DNA of 64,000 nt from Noviherbaspirillum sp. Root189 (GTDB lineage: Bacteria; Pseudomonadota; Gammaproteobacteria; Burkholderiales; Burkholderiaceae_D): the NCBI RefSeq assembly GCF_001428545.1, contig NZ_LMHZ01000003.1, positions 1 through 64,000 on the forward strand, read 5' to 3'. The notes beneath the pieces are model-generated. The model made no database searches. It was given only the letters and a program-made list of their open reading frames with translations, and was not told where the DNA came from. The position numbers and the translations under genes are program-made. Positions 10,507 to 18,866 of the stretch are shown piece after piece (the first letter of the stretch is position 1; every line of letters starts with the position of its first letter).

Positions 10507-11664
10507 TCAGACTCCGAGTATCAAGGTGGTGTTGCAGGAAAATACCAGGCCCGGCGCATGCACCAGGGCCAAGTCGGCCTTGGGCAACTGTCGTTCCCCG
10601 CATTCCTTGCGTAGCTGGTGCACTGCTTCGAGCAATAGCAGCATGCCGAACTGACCGGGGTGGTTGTAGGAGAGGCCGCCACCCGAGGTATTTATCGGGA
10701 AATCGCCGCCGGGCGCTAGTCGGCCATTGGCCACGAACGCGCCACCTTCGCCGCGTTTACAAAAGCCGAGTTCCTCCAGTGACTGGATTACGCCAATGGT
10801 GAAATGGTCATAAATTTGCACTACATCAATGTCTGCGCGCGTGACGCCTGCCATTGCCAGTGCTTCGTTGGTGGTCTGGGCCACGCTGGTGTCCAGCCAG
10901 TCGGAGGTGTTGAAGGGTGTGTAGTGATGAGAGAAAGATTCGGCGATGCCCATGACATACACAGGCGGCCGCCTGAGGGACCGGGCATGCGCGGCGGAAG
11001 TGAGGATGATGGCGCCACCGGCATCGGTCACCAGGCAGCAATCGCGCTGACGCAGCGGATCGGCGATCATCTTCGATGCCATCACTTCCTCGATCGAGGT
11101 CTCTTCACGCCGATAGGCATTGGGGTTAAGTTGCGCCCACTTGCGTGCTGCCACTGCTACTTCCGCCAAGTCCTTGTGCGTGGTGCCGTAGCGCTGCATA
11201 TGCAGTTGCGCCACCATGGCATAGTAGCCAATGGGACTCAGCTGCCCGTAGGGCGTGACGAACTGCCCACGGGGCATGCGCATGTCCTCGGGCGTTCCGC
11301 CAACCTTGCGCGTTCCATCGGACAACTGCGTGCTGCCATAAGCCACGAGAGCCACTTCGCACATGCCGGCATTAATCGCAGCCATCGCATGGCGGATATG
11401 CATGACGTTGGACATGCCGCCGACGCTGGTCGAGTCCATGTAGCGCGGCCGGATGCCGAGATATTCTGCAAGTTGCAGACTCGAGAACTTGTCGTCGACG
11501 TGGGCGAACACGCCGTCCACGTCCTTCAGCGTGAGGCCCGCGTCGCGTAAGGCACGCGCGGAGGCCTGTGCCTGCAAGTCGAGCGAGGTCATTCCAGATA
11601 CTTTGCCGAGGTCGGACTCAGCGGCACCAACGATGGCGACGGATTTTGAAAGATTCTTGGTCAT
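10507..11664 (-). CDS. thiolase-fold protein without nucleophilic cysteine (Ltp2-like aldolase candidate)
   Basis: A 385-residue member of the SCP-x/lipid-transfer thiolase branch. Where degradative thiolases have their acyl-accepting Cys, this protein reads MDSTSVGGMSN (residues 76-86) with no cysteine nearby, so classical thiolysis is unlikely. It keeps the C-terminal glycine-rich GGGLSYNHPG loop and a tyrosine-bearing YDHFTIG segment. Ltp2-type steroid side-chain aldolases are Cys-less thiolase folds that use tyrosines and need a DUF35 partner, which here is the next gene downstream. I infer a retro-aldol cleavage of a beta-hydroxyacyl-CoA; a non-catalytic or ketoacyl-binding role remains possible. 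Confidence 0.85.
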   Translation of the reverse strand: MTKNLSKSVAIVGAAESDLGKVSGMTSLDLQAQASARALRDAGLTLKDVDGVFAHVDDKFSSLQLAEYLGIRPRYMDSTSVGGMSNVMHIRHAMAAINAGMCEVALVAYGSTQLSDGTRKVGGTPEDMRMPRGQFVTPYGQLSPIGYYAMVAQLHMQRYGTTHKDLAEVAVAARKWAQLNPNAYRREETSIEEVMASKMIADPLRQRDCCLVTDAGGAIILTSAAHARSLRRPPVYVMGIAESFSHHYTPFNTSDWLDTSVAQTTNEALAMAGVTRADIDVVQIYDHFTIGVIQSLEELGFCKRGEGGAFVANGRLAPGGDFPINTSGGGLSYNHPGQFGMLLLLEAVHQLRKECGERQLPKADLALVHAPGLVFSCNTTLILGV

Positions 11665-11703
11665 AAGTGTACGAAGGTCCTGTTGAGGTTCGAATGGGCG
11701 GGG

Positions 11704-12843
11704 TCACAATGTCCTGGCGATCAGCTCACGCATGATCTCCGAGGTGCCGCCGTAGATGCGGTTCGGGCGCACATCGGTGTAAGCGCGGCCAATCGGATAT
11801 TCGCGCATGTAACCGTTGCCGCCGTGAAATTGCATCAGGTCATCGATCACGCTCGTCGCTTCCGTGGCCCAAAGCTTGGCCATCGCTGCGCCGCCGGCGT
11901 CAAGCTCGCCATCGAGGTATTGCTGAACGCTGCCGTCAACAAAAGAGCGCGTAGCCGCAGCCAGCGTCTTGATATCAGCGAGCTTAAAGCGGAGATACTG
12001 GTTGTCGATCAACGGCTTGTCGAAGGCACGCCTTTGCTTCGTATAGTCAATCGTCCATTGCAGCGCGGTTTCCAGAGCGGTTGCGCAACGCACGGCAATC
12101 ATCAGGCGTTCGCGTACCAGTTCCTTCATCAAATAACCGAAGCCTTGGTTGGGCTCGCCCAGTATTTCCTCTTCCGGCACAAACATATCCTCGAAGAACA
12201 GTTCGACTGTGTCCTGCGCCTTTTGACCGACCTTATCCAGCAGTTTCCCACGCGAAAACCCAGGTGTCGTGGTATCGACCCAGAACAGGCTGATGCCGCG
12301 TGACACGGCACCCGGATCCGTCTTGGCGACGACCAGCACCCGGTCGGCGTGAAAGCCGTTGGTGATGAAGGTTTTCTGGCCGTTGATCACATAGCCGCCT
12401 TGGACCTTGGCGGCCGTGGTCCGGATCGCCTTGACGTCGCTGCCAGCGCCCGGTTCCGTGATTGCCAGCGAGGCAACGATGTCGCCCTTGGCCATGCCCG
12501 GCAAGTAGCGCTGCTTTTGCTGCTCGGAACCAAAGTTGAGCAGGTAGGGCGCGACGATGTCCGAATGGGTAGTAAAGCCGGTCACGCCGGTGACGAGCGC
12601 CCGGGCAATCTCTTCCACCACGATGATCGTGTGTAAAAAGTCCCCGCCGCCGCCGCCGTACCGATCAGGTGTGCTCGGCAGCAGGATGCCGGCCTGTCCA
12701 GCCTTGCGCCACAAATCCCGTGGCACCATCCCGTTCTTCTCCCACTCGTAGTGATACGGGGTGATCTCTTCGCCGATGAAGCGGGCGACAGTGTCGCGGA
12801 ACATCTCGTGCTCCGGCATGAAGAATTTGCGCTTCTGGTTCAT
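11704..12843 (-). CDS. acyl-CoA dehydrogenase, long-chain/LCAD-like
   Basis: FAD enzyme making the alpha-beta double bond in acyl-CoA. The 379-residue protein has the three ACAD domains, with SLAITEPGAGSD and the C-terminal YGGTSEIMRELIAR. The position that holds the catalytic Glu in medium-chain enzymes is Gly (YGGT). As in LCAD and isovaleryl-CoA dehydrogenase, the base is probably the Glu in ELVRERLMIA (about residue 240). ATG 12843 follows an AGGGAG ribosome site; a TTG at 12870 would run back into the ligase gene. It lies between the ligase and thiolase-fold genes in the same operon, consistent with the first oxidation of the activated substrate. Confidence 0.9.
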   Translation of the reverse strand: MNQKRKFFMPEHEMFRDTVARFIGEEITPYHYEWEKNGMVPRDLWRKAGQAGILLPSTPDRYGGGGGDFLHTIIVVEEIARALVTGVTGFTTHSDIVAPYLLNFGSEQQKQRYLPGMAKGDIVASLAITEPGAGSDVKAIRTTAAKVQGGYVINGQKTFITNGFHADRVLVVAKTDPGAVSRGISLFWVDTTTPGFSRGKLLDKVGQKAQDTVELFFEDMFVPEEEILGEPNQGFGYLMKELVRERLMIAVRCATALETALQWTIDYTKQRRAFDKPLIDNQYLRFKLADIKTLAAATRSFVDGSVQQYLDGELDAGGAAMAKLWATEATSVIDDLMQFHGGNGYMREYPIGRAYTDVRPNRIYGGTSEIMRELIARTL

Positions 12844-12859
12844 GCTGCTCCCTGATGGA

Positions 12860-14404
12860 TTAACGGGCAATGCCCTTGTCGGTTGGCCAATAACGCTGCT
12901 TGACCAGGCGTTTCAATAGTTTGCCGGTCTCGGTGCGTGGCATGTCGTCGGTAAAATCAACACTTCGTGGGCACTTGATGGGCGACAGCCGTTCCCGGCA
13001 ATAAGTGATCAGCTGCTGCGCAAGCTCGGGGCTAGCCTGACCCGGGTCACGTAACTGCACCACCGCCTTGACTTCCTCGCCGAACTCGTCGTTCGGCACA
13101 CCTACCACTGCCGCGTCCGTCACCGCCGGGTGCATGCACAGCAGGTTCTCTGCTTCCTGCGGATAGATGTTGACGCCGCCGGAGACAATCATGTTGGAAA
13201 GCCGGTCGGTCAGGTAGAGATAGCCGTCTTGATCGAGGTAGCCGATATCGCCGTAGGTGGCCCAGCCGCGCTCGTTGTAGACCTGACGCGTTTTGTCGGG
13301 GTCCTTGTGGTATTCGAAGGACCCGCCGCCCGAGAAGTAAATCAGACCCGGCTCTCCTGGCGGCATTTCCTGCTGCTCGTCTTCACTCAGGATATGTACC
13401 TGCCCGAATTCCGGCTTGCCGACCGAACCGCGATGCGTCAACCATTCCTCGGAACCAAGCGAAGTCCGGCCGACCAGTTCCGTACCGCTGTAGTACTCGT
13501 ACAGGATGGGACCCCACCACCGGATCATGGCTTCCTTCACCTCGGCCGGGCAGGGCGCTGCGGCGTGCACAGCGTAGCGCAGAGACGACAGGTCATGACG
13601 CTCGCGCTCTTCTCGCGGCAGGCGCAGCATGCGGATGAACATGGTTGGCACCCATTGCGAGTGTGTCACGCCAAAGGTAGCGATCGCGTTCAGGGCGCCG
13701 GCTGGATCGAATTTTTCCATCATCACGCAAGTGCCGCCGGCGCGCAGAACCGCCATGTTCCATCGCACCGGCGCTGCATGATAGAACGGTGCTGTAGAAA
13801 GATAGACCGTGTTGCGGTCGAACGCCTTCCAGGTGCTGCTGGCGGCATTGCCAACGCGGAAGAACTGGTTGGCCGTAGCGAGAGGCCGTTTGATACCTTT
13901 CGGCAATCCGGTAGTGCCCGAGGAATACAGGAAATCAGTGCCTTCCAGGGTATTGGGCAGGCACACGTCATCCGGAATGCGACCAATCCAGGACTCGTAA
14001 TGCGTTGCGCTTGTGTCAGCTTCGTCCATGCTGACACAAGCGACACCAAGCTCGGTCAGATGTCGGACATCGGCCTCCCCGCGGGTAATGCCGGAATAGA
14101 ACAGAAGGCGCGCGTCGCAATTATCGATGATGTATTGGGCCTCGTCACGCTTCAGATGGCGGCTGATGGTGGTGTAGTACAGGCCGATACGATGAGCCGC
14201 CCACAGCAACTCGAAATAGCGCAAGTGGTTTTCGAGGAAAACCGCGATCACATCGCCGGTTCGGCAGCCTGCCTCGAGCAGCGCAGCCGCACACTTGCGG
14301 CTGCGCTGCTCGAGTTCGCGCCATGTGACTGCTTGTCCCGACGGGACCATACGGTAAGCCACGCGGTCTGGCATTTCCTTTGCATAGACTTCAAGTGGAG
14401 ACAT
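12860..14404 (-). CDS. AMP-forming acyl-CoA ligase
   Basis: ANL-superfamily enzyme that activates a carboxylic acid to its CoA thioester through an acyl-AMP. The 514-residue protein has the P-loop-like YSSGTTGLPKG (residues 160-170), the YEYYSGTE acyl-pocket motif, YGDIGYLDQDGYLY and the catalytic-lysine tail PRTETGKLLKR near residue 495. The segment resembles FadD3/bile-acid CoA-ligase types more than acetyl-CoA synthetase, but the substrate cannot be read. It follows the hydratase by 18 bp and precedes the dehydrogenase by 16 bp. It probably supplies the substrate for this operon. Confidence 0.9.
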   Translation of the reverse strand: MSPLEVYAKEMPDRVAYRMVPSGQAVTWRELEQRSRKCAAALLEAGCRTGDVIAVFLENHLRYFELLWAAHRIGLYYTTISRHLKRDEAQYIIDNCDARLLFYSGITRGEADVRHLTELGVACVSMDEADTSATHYESWIGRIPDDVCLPNTLEGTDFLYSSGTTGLPKGIKRPLATANQFFRVGNAASSTWKAFDRNTVYLSTAPFYHAAPVRWNMAVLRAGGTCVMMEKFDPAGALNAIATFGVTHSQWVPTMFIRMLRLPREERERHDLSSLRYAVHAAAPCPAEVKEAMIRWWGPILYEYYSGTELVGRTSLGSEEWLTHRGSVGKPEFGQVHILSEDEQQEMPPGEPGLIYFSGGGSFEYHKDPDKTRQVYNERGWATYGDIGYLDQDGYLYLTDRLSNMIVSGGVNIYPQEAENLLCMHPAVTDAAVVGVPNDEFGEEVKAVVQLRDPGQASPELAQQLITYCRERLSPIKCPRSVDFTDDMPRTETGKLLKRLVKQRYWPTDKGIAR

Positions 14405-14422
14405 GCTTGTCCTCTCTGTCGA

Positions 14423-15283
14423 TTACTGCGCCAGGCTGGCAACCCCATTGCTCAGCACGACCTTGTCGCGTTCATGGGCCAGGACGCGAAACTGTAGGCG
14501 TGTGCCGTCGCGCCAGACTTCCGTGCGCAGCGACTCGCCTGGAAAGACCGGCGAGGAAAAACGGGCGGCGATGCCGCTCAGCCGTTCCGGCGCCGTCGGG
14601 GCATAGATCTGCAGCAGTGCGCGGGCCGCCATGCCATAGGTGCATAGGCCGTGCAGGATGGGGCGGTCGAAGCCTGCTGCCTGTGCCATGTGCGGCAGGA
14701 TGTGGACTGGATTGAGATCACCGTTGAGGCGGTACAGCAAGGCTTGCTGCGGAAGGGTAGATAGCAGGACTACCTGGTCTGGCGCGCGCTCCGGTGTGCC
14801 GGGCAAGGCTTCCGGGGCTTCGTCGCCCTGACCGAAGCCGCCGTCAGCCCTGCAGAAGGACACGTGCTCGACCGTGGCCAGCAGCTTGCCGCTTTCAGCA
14901 TCCGTGATTTCCCGGATTGTTACGACCAGCGCACCCTTGCCGGCGCCTTTGTCAACGACGCGGCTGACCCTGGTCGTGCTACGCACCGCGCCGTGCGCGG
15001 CCAGCGGGGCATGGAAGGTCATCCGGTGCTCGCCGTGCAGGATTTTCAGCCAATCGATGCCGGTGGCTGGATCGGTGGCCCAGCCGTTTGGCGCTCCTAT
15101 TGTGGCAAGAATTGTCGGCACTACCGCTGTCTGCTCTTCATGCACATAACGGAGCTCGTTTTCATCGGTGGGATCGCTGCCGTACCCCAACCCGAGTGCA
15201 TAGATCATGCAATCGCGTGCGGTGTAGCGGTCAATACGGTCTTCGAATTTCCAGTTGCGCAGGTTGTGATAATCGATTGCCAT
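14423..15283 (-). CDS. double-hotdog MaoC-type enoyl-CoA hydratase
   Basis: A 286-residue protein matching hydratase 2 of peroxisomal multifunctional enzyme type 2, with two hotdog folds of which the C-terminal one is catalytic. The signature YRLNGDLNPVHILP lies at residues 184-197 (Asp189, Asn191, His194), followed by GFDRPILHGLCTYG. It adds water to a trans-2-enoyl-CoA, normally giving the 3R-hydroxyacyl-CoA. ATG 15283 has AAGGAGA upstream; a start seven codons earlier is unnecessary. The product would be the substrate of the aldolase candidate downstream. The double fold suits bulky or branched acyl chains. Confidence 0.9.
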   Translation of the reverse strand: MAIDYHNLRNWKFEDRIDRYTARDCMIYALGLGYGSDPTDENELRYVHEEQTAVVPTILATIGAPNGWATDPATGIDWLKILHGEHRMTFHAPLAAHGAVRSTTRVSRVVDKGAGKGALVVTIREITDAESGKLLATVEHVSFCRADGGFGQGDEAPEALPGTPERAPDQVVLLSTLPQQALLYRLNGDLNPVHILPHMAQAAGFDRPILHGLCTYGMAARALLQIYAPTAPERLSGIAARFSSPVFPGESLRTEVWRDGTRLQFRVLAHERDKVVLSNGVASLAQ

Positions 15284-15346
15284 GCTCTTGTCTCCTTGCT
15301 CCATATTTCCTGCCGACCGCTCCTGTGTGCCGTCGGCGCCTTCTGG

Positions 15347-16330
15347 TCATTCCACCCGAATGTTGGCGACTCTAATGACTTTTTCCCATCGGTCCTTCTC
15401 AGATCGAATGAAGGCATCGAACTCCGCGGGCGTGCCGCCTAAAGTTTTTCCGCCTTGCTGGGCCAAGGTCTTTTTCACCTCCTCGTCAGCCAGCACCTTG
15501 TTCAGTTCCGCGTTCAGACGCTCCACGATGGCGGGCGGGGTATTGGCCGATACGAGCACGCCCAGCCATGCGCCGACATCGATATCGGGATAGCCTTGCT
15601 CCGCCAGGGTGGGAACGTCCGGCAGGATGGGACTGCGGTCTTTGGTGGTAACGCCGAGCGCCCGCAACTTGCCCCCCTTGACCAGGGGAGCCACCGTGAT
15701 GACGTTCTCGACCATGAAATCGACTTCGCCTCCCACCAGATCCTTAGCTGCAGGCGCGGCGCCTTTATATGGCACCGTGACGGCAGGGAAATCGAGCCGG
15801 TTTCGCACCAGTTCACCCCCAAGATGTCCCGAGGTCCCGATCATGGAAATGGCCATTGACAGTCCGCCCGGCTTGTTTCTGGCATAAGAACTGAACTCAG
15901 CCAGCGTCTTAACCGGGGTATTGGCATTGATGACCAGAGCGTTGGGCATCGTGATGATGCTGATTACCGGTGCAAAGTCCGACATCTTGTAGGGCAGCTT
16001 GCTGTACAGCGTATAGTTCACAGCGTTCGGTCCGCTGCTGCCCATCACCAGCGTGTAACCGTCGGGTTCTGCGCGCAGCATGCTCTGCATGCCCAGGATG
16101 CCGGCTGCGCCAGGCACGTTTTCGACCACCACCGGCTGCTTTAGCTGTTCCGACAGTTTTTTGCCTATCACCCGGCTGGTGATATCCAGAATCCCGCCAG
16201 GTGAACTGGGCGCGATCAGGCGAAGCGGTTTGCTGGGGTAGTTGTCGGCTGCATGGGAAGTCTGGTGCAGGAAAAGCGAGGTGGCCAGGCTGGCAAGCAC
16301 TGCCAGCGCGTTACGCCTAGAGTTCTTCAT
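15347..16330 (-). CDS. TctC/Bug-family periplasmic solute receptor
   Basis: A 327-residue periplasmic binding protein of the Bordetella uptake gene family. It has a signal peptide ending near HAADN and the family motifs YPSKPLRLIAPSSPGGILD, GYTLVMGSSG and PYKGAAPAAKDL. Such proteins bind carboxylates and hand them to a TctAB-type carrier, but no tctA or tctB lies in the window, as is usual for Burkholderiales. ATG 16330 has a GGAGA site. It lies in tandem with a second TctC gene 73 bp upstream. Placement before the ligase suggests it binds the acid this operon degrades. Confidence 0.92.
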   Translation of the reverse strand: MKNSRRNALAVLASLATSLFLHQTSHAADNYPSKPLRLIAPSSPGGILDITSRVIGKKLSEQLKQPVVVENVPGAAGILGMQSMLRAEPDGYTLVMGSSGPNAVNYTLYSKLPYKMSDFAPVISIITMPNALVINANTPVKTLAEFSSYARNKPGGLSMAISMIGTSGHLGGELVRNRLDFPAVTVPYKGAAPAAKDLVGGEVDFMVENVITVAPLVKGGKLRALGVTTKDRSPILPDVPTLAEQGYPDIDVGAWLGVLVSANTPPAIVERLNAELNKVLADEEVKKTLAQQGGKTLGGTPAEFDAFIRSEKDRWEKVIRVANIRVE

Positions 16331-16403
16331 TGGAGTCTCCTGTATGGTTCTTGAATCGATGTAATGCTGCGTTCCGGGGTTTGGCGGCAACCTCGGCTTT
16401 CAC

Positions 16404-17369
16404 TCAATCAACCTTCAACCCGGTGGCTTTGACTACACCCTGCCACTTCTCCATCTCGGCCTTCAAGAATGCCCTGGCTTCGTTCGGTCCACCGGTCAAG
16501 GGCTTGGCGTAGATGCGCTCGACGAAGCTTTGTACATCCGGTTGCCTGTTGATTTCAGCGATCGCCTCGGACAGCGAGGTCAGGATGGGAGTCGGCACCT
16601 TTGCCGGCGCCGCCATGAAGTAAACCGCCTGCACGTCGTAGCCCTTCAAGCCCGCTTCCTCGATGGTTGGCACATCGGGCATGGCCTTCATGCGCTCGGG
16701 CCCGGTTACCGCAATGGCCTTCAGCTTCTTGGCCTGGACCAGCGGGATGGCGGTCGAGACGCTGCCAAACATCATGTCGACCGTACCCGCCATGAGATCG
16801 ACTTCCGCCGGTGATACGCCCTTGTAGGGGACATGGGTCATATCGACCCCGGCCATGACCTTGAACAGTTCGCCTGCGAGATGGATAGAGGAGCCCATGC
16901 CGGCCGAACCGAAAGTTAGCTTGCTATCGGGTTTTTTAGCCTCCCGAATCAGGTCGGCAACGCTGTTGAGCTTGGAATTAGGTGGCACCACCAGAATGTT
17001 CGGTGTCGAAGCGACCATGCCAATCGGAGCCAGCTCCCGCTCCCAGTCGTAAGGATTGCGCTTCATGGCGGCGTTTGCCGCCACATAGTTGGCAGCCATC
17101 GCAATCGTATAACCGTCGGCTGGGGCCTGGGTCAGCGCCTGGACTGCGATATTGCCACCGCCGCCTGCACGGTTTTCCACAATAAATGGCTGATTAAACT
17201 TCTCGCCCAGTTTTTTTGCGTATAGCCGAGCCAGCTGATCAGTGGCGCCACCTGGCGCAAAACCAACAAATATGCGCACCGGCTTGTTTGGATAAATATC
17301 GGCGCCGAAGGCCGCTCCTGCTGCGGCCACGCTCAATACCGCGGCTAACAATCCCTTCAAAACTGCCAT
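16404..17369 (-). CDS. TctC/Bug-family periplasmic solute receptor
   Basis: First gene of the minus-strand catabolic operon: a 321-residue receptor with signal peptide (LSVAAAGAAFGADIYPNK) and the Bug motifs VRIFVGFAPGGATDQ, GYTIAMAANY and PYKGVSPAEVDL. It differs substantially from its downstream tandem neighbour, so the two may bind different but related acids. Its promoter should lie in the divergent control region that begins at 17370, where several inverted repeats occur. Confidence 0.92.
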   Translation of the reverse strand: MAVLKGLLAAVLSVAAAGAAFGADIYPNKPVRIFVGFAPGGATDQLARLYAKKLGEKFNQPFIVENRAGGGGNIAVQALTQAPADGYTIAMAANYVAANAAMKRNPYDWERELAPIGMVASTPNILVVPPNSKLNSVADLIREAKKPDSKLTFGSAGMGSSIHLAGELFKVMAGVDMTHVPYKGVSPAEVDLMAGTVDMMFGSVSTAIPLVQAKKLKAIAVTGPERMKAMPDVPTIEEAGLKGYDVQAVYFMAAPAKVPTPILTSLSEAIAEINRQPDVQSFVERIYAKPLTGGPNEARAFLKAEMEKWQGVVKATGLKVD

Positions 17370-17417
17370 GGTTAGTCTCCTTCCTATAGATAGAGTGAAA
17401 TGCCGGCGCTCCGAATA

Positions 17418-17484
17418 TTTTCCGACATGCCGAAAATTATAACCGTATACCGAAAGAACTTGTCAACTTTTACGGCGTGCCGTA
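17418..17484. promoter_or_regulatory. divergent control region with inverted repeats
   Basis: Between the divergent TctC and SDR genes. TTTTCCGACATGCCGAAAA at 17418-17436 is an imperfect palindrome, and TACGGC-GT-GCCGTA at 17471-17484 is perfect. Between them AACCGTATACCGAAAG (about 17440-17456) carries a third dyad around GTATAC. The first two share the core CGGC(A/G)TG(T/C)CG, which recurs at 24203. These are probably operators for a regulator of both operons, the IclR gene at 22282 being the nearest candidate. No -35/-10 was assigned. Confidence 0.5.
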
Positions 17485-17582
17485 TAGTTTTACGTAATCC
17501 CGGATTAACTTTTCCGGCCAACGATTGGGCGTGATCATAAATATTGCGCAATTAACAATCATTCGCTAACGGAGGATGAAAG

Positions 17583-18335
17583 ATGGACTTGCAGCTCACT
17601 GGTAAAGTCGCGGTAATCACTGGTTCTGGCCGTGGGATAGGCTATGCCTCTGCCTTGGCGCTGGCGCAGGAAGGCGCCAGGATTGTTATTACCGATATCG
17701 ACGCGGAATCGGCGGCCCAGGCTGTCGCCAACCTGAGAGCGGCCGGCCATGAGGCAATCGGCGCCGTGCTCGACGTCTGCAACAATGAACAGGTGCAGGA
17801 AATGGCTGGGCAAGCGATGCGCGAATTCGGCAGCATCGACATCCTGGTTAACAACGCCGGCTTTACCCGCGACAAGTACCTCCTCAAGATGCCGGTCGAG
17901 GACTGGGATTCGGTGGTGGACACCATTCTGAAAGGCGCCTACTACTGCACCAAGGCTGTTCTGCCCTCGATGATGGAAAAGCGCTGGGGCCGCGTCATCA
18001 ACATCGCATCACGCGCACATTGGGGCAATCCGGGGCAGACCAACTATTCCGCGGCAAAGGCCGGCCTGATCGGTTTCACCCGCTCCCTGGCGCTCGAACA
18101 AGGCAAGTTCAACATCACATCGAACGCAATCGCTCCAGGCTTGATCGAAACACCCTTGGTGCGTGGGCTGTCCACGTATGACATGCTGCGCACTAACGCT
18201 CTTGCCCGCCAGCCGGTACAACGTATGGGCGCGGTCGAAGATGTCGCTAACGCAGTTACCTTCCTGGCTTCAGACCGGGCCTCATTCATCACCGGCGAAG
18301 TACTGCACGTAACCGGCGGCCGCTATTCCTCGTAA
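17583..18335 (+). CDS. SDR oxidoreductase, FabG-like
   Basis: A 250-residue classical short-chain dehydrogenase, probably oxidising a beta-hydroxyacyl-CoA or reducing the keto form. It shows the cofactor loop TGSGRGIG (13-20), NNAG (90-93) and the catalytic Ser143, Tyr155, Lys159 (YSAAK). The usual tetrad asparagine in the helix before (normally V-x-N-L) is Ile115 here (DTILKGAYY), which could lower or alter activity. Acidic Asp38/Asp40 after the second strand suggests NAD rather than NADP. Strong GGAGG ribosome site. First gene of the plus-strand operon. Confidence 0.9.
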   Translation: MDLQLTGKVAVITGSGRGIGYASALALAQEGARIVITDIDAESAAQAVANLRAAGHEAIGAVLDVCNNEQVQEMAGQAMREFGSIDILVNNAGFTRDKYLLKMPVEDWDSVVDTILKGAYYCTKAVLPSMMEKRWGRVINIASRAHWGNPGQTNYSAAKAGLIGFTRSLALEQGKFNITSNAIAPGLIETPLVRGLSTYDMLRTNALARQPVQRMGAVEDVANAVTFLASDRASFITGEVLHVTGGRYSS

Positions 18336-18368
18336 CCGCTGCATCCTGCCTTCATCCGCCCAATCACT

Positions 18369-18866
18369 ATGCAAAGCACCAGCGAAACCAACATGGACAC
18401 CGTCCTGACGGCAGCACCGCCCGTAGGGCTTGAAGTTGGCCATTCCTTTCAGTCGGCCGGTCGCACTATCACCGAGAGCGACATAGTCAGCTTCGCCGGC
18501 CTGTCGGGTGATTTCAATCGCCTTCATGTCGATCAGGAGTACGCCAGGAGCACGCCGTTCGGGCAACGTATCGCCCACGGCCTGCTGGTGCTGTCCATCC
18601 TGTCAGGCCTGACTACGCAGTCAAGTGGCTACCGGCAGCTGGAGCCCTTTGTGCTGGCGCTGCTGGAGATGAACTGCCGCTTCCCGAAGCCTACCTTCAT
18701 CGGCGACACAATTTTTGTGCAGGTTACGGTAGTGGAAAAAATCAGGAACTACCGCCCAGGCAAGGACAAGGTGGTGTTTCGGCGTGAGGCAATCAATCAG
18801 CGTGGTGAGGTGGTAGTGCAGGCTGACTTTGCGATGATGATGCGCTCAATGGGAGAACGCCTATGA
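18369..18866 (+). CDS. MaoC-family hydratase/dehydratase, single hotdog
   Basis: A 165-residue hotdog protein with the R-hydratase signature FAGLSGDFNRLHVD (42-55: Asp48, His53) and PFGQRIAHGLL. These act on short or branched enoyl-CoA as dimers. ATG 18369 is used; ATG 18393 is also possible and neither has a clear ribosome site. Its stop overlaps the start of the next ligase gene (ATGA at 18863), showing translational coupling. It gives the region a second hydratase beside the double-hotdog enzyme of the divergent operon. Confidence 0.88.
   Translation: MQSTSETNMDTVLTAAPPVGLEVGHSFQSAGRTITESDIVSFAGLSGDFNRLHVDQEYARSTPFGQRIAHGLLVLSILSGLTTQSSGYRQLEPFVLALLEMNCRFPKPTFIGDTIFVQVTVVEKIRNYRPGKDKVVFRREAINQRGEVVVQADFAMMMRSMGERL

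Noticed and set aside
13130-14497. Plus-strand frame of 455 codons across the acyl-CoA ligase
   Set aside because: Shadow of the ligase gene on the other strand; no ribosome site and no recognisable domain.
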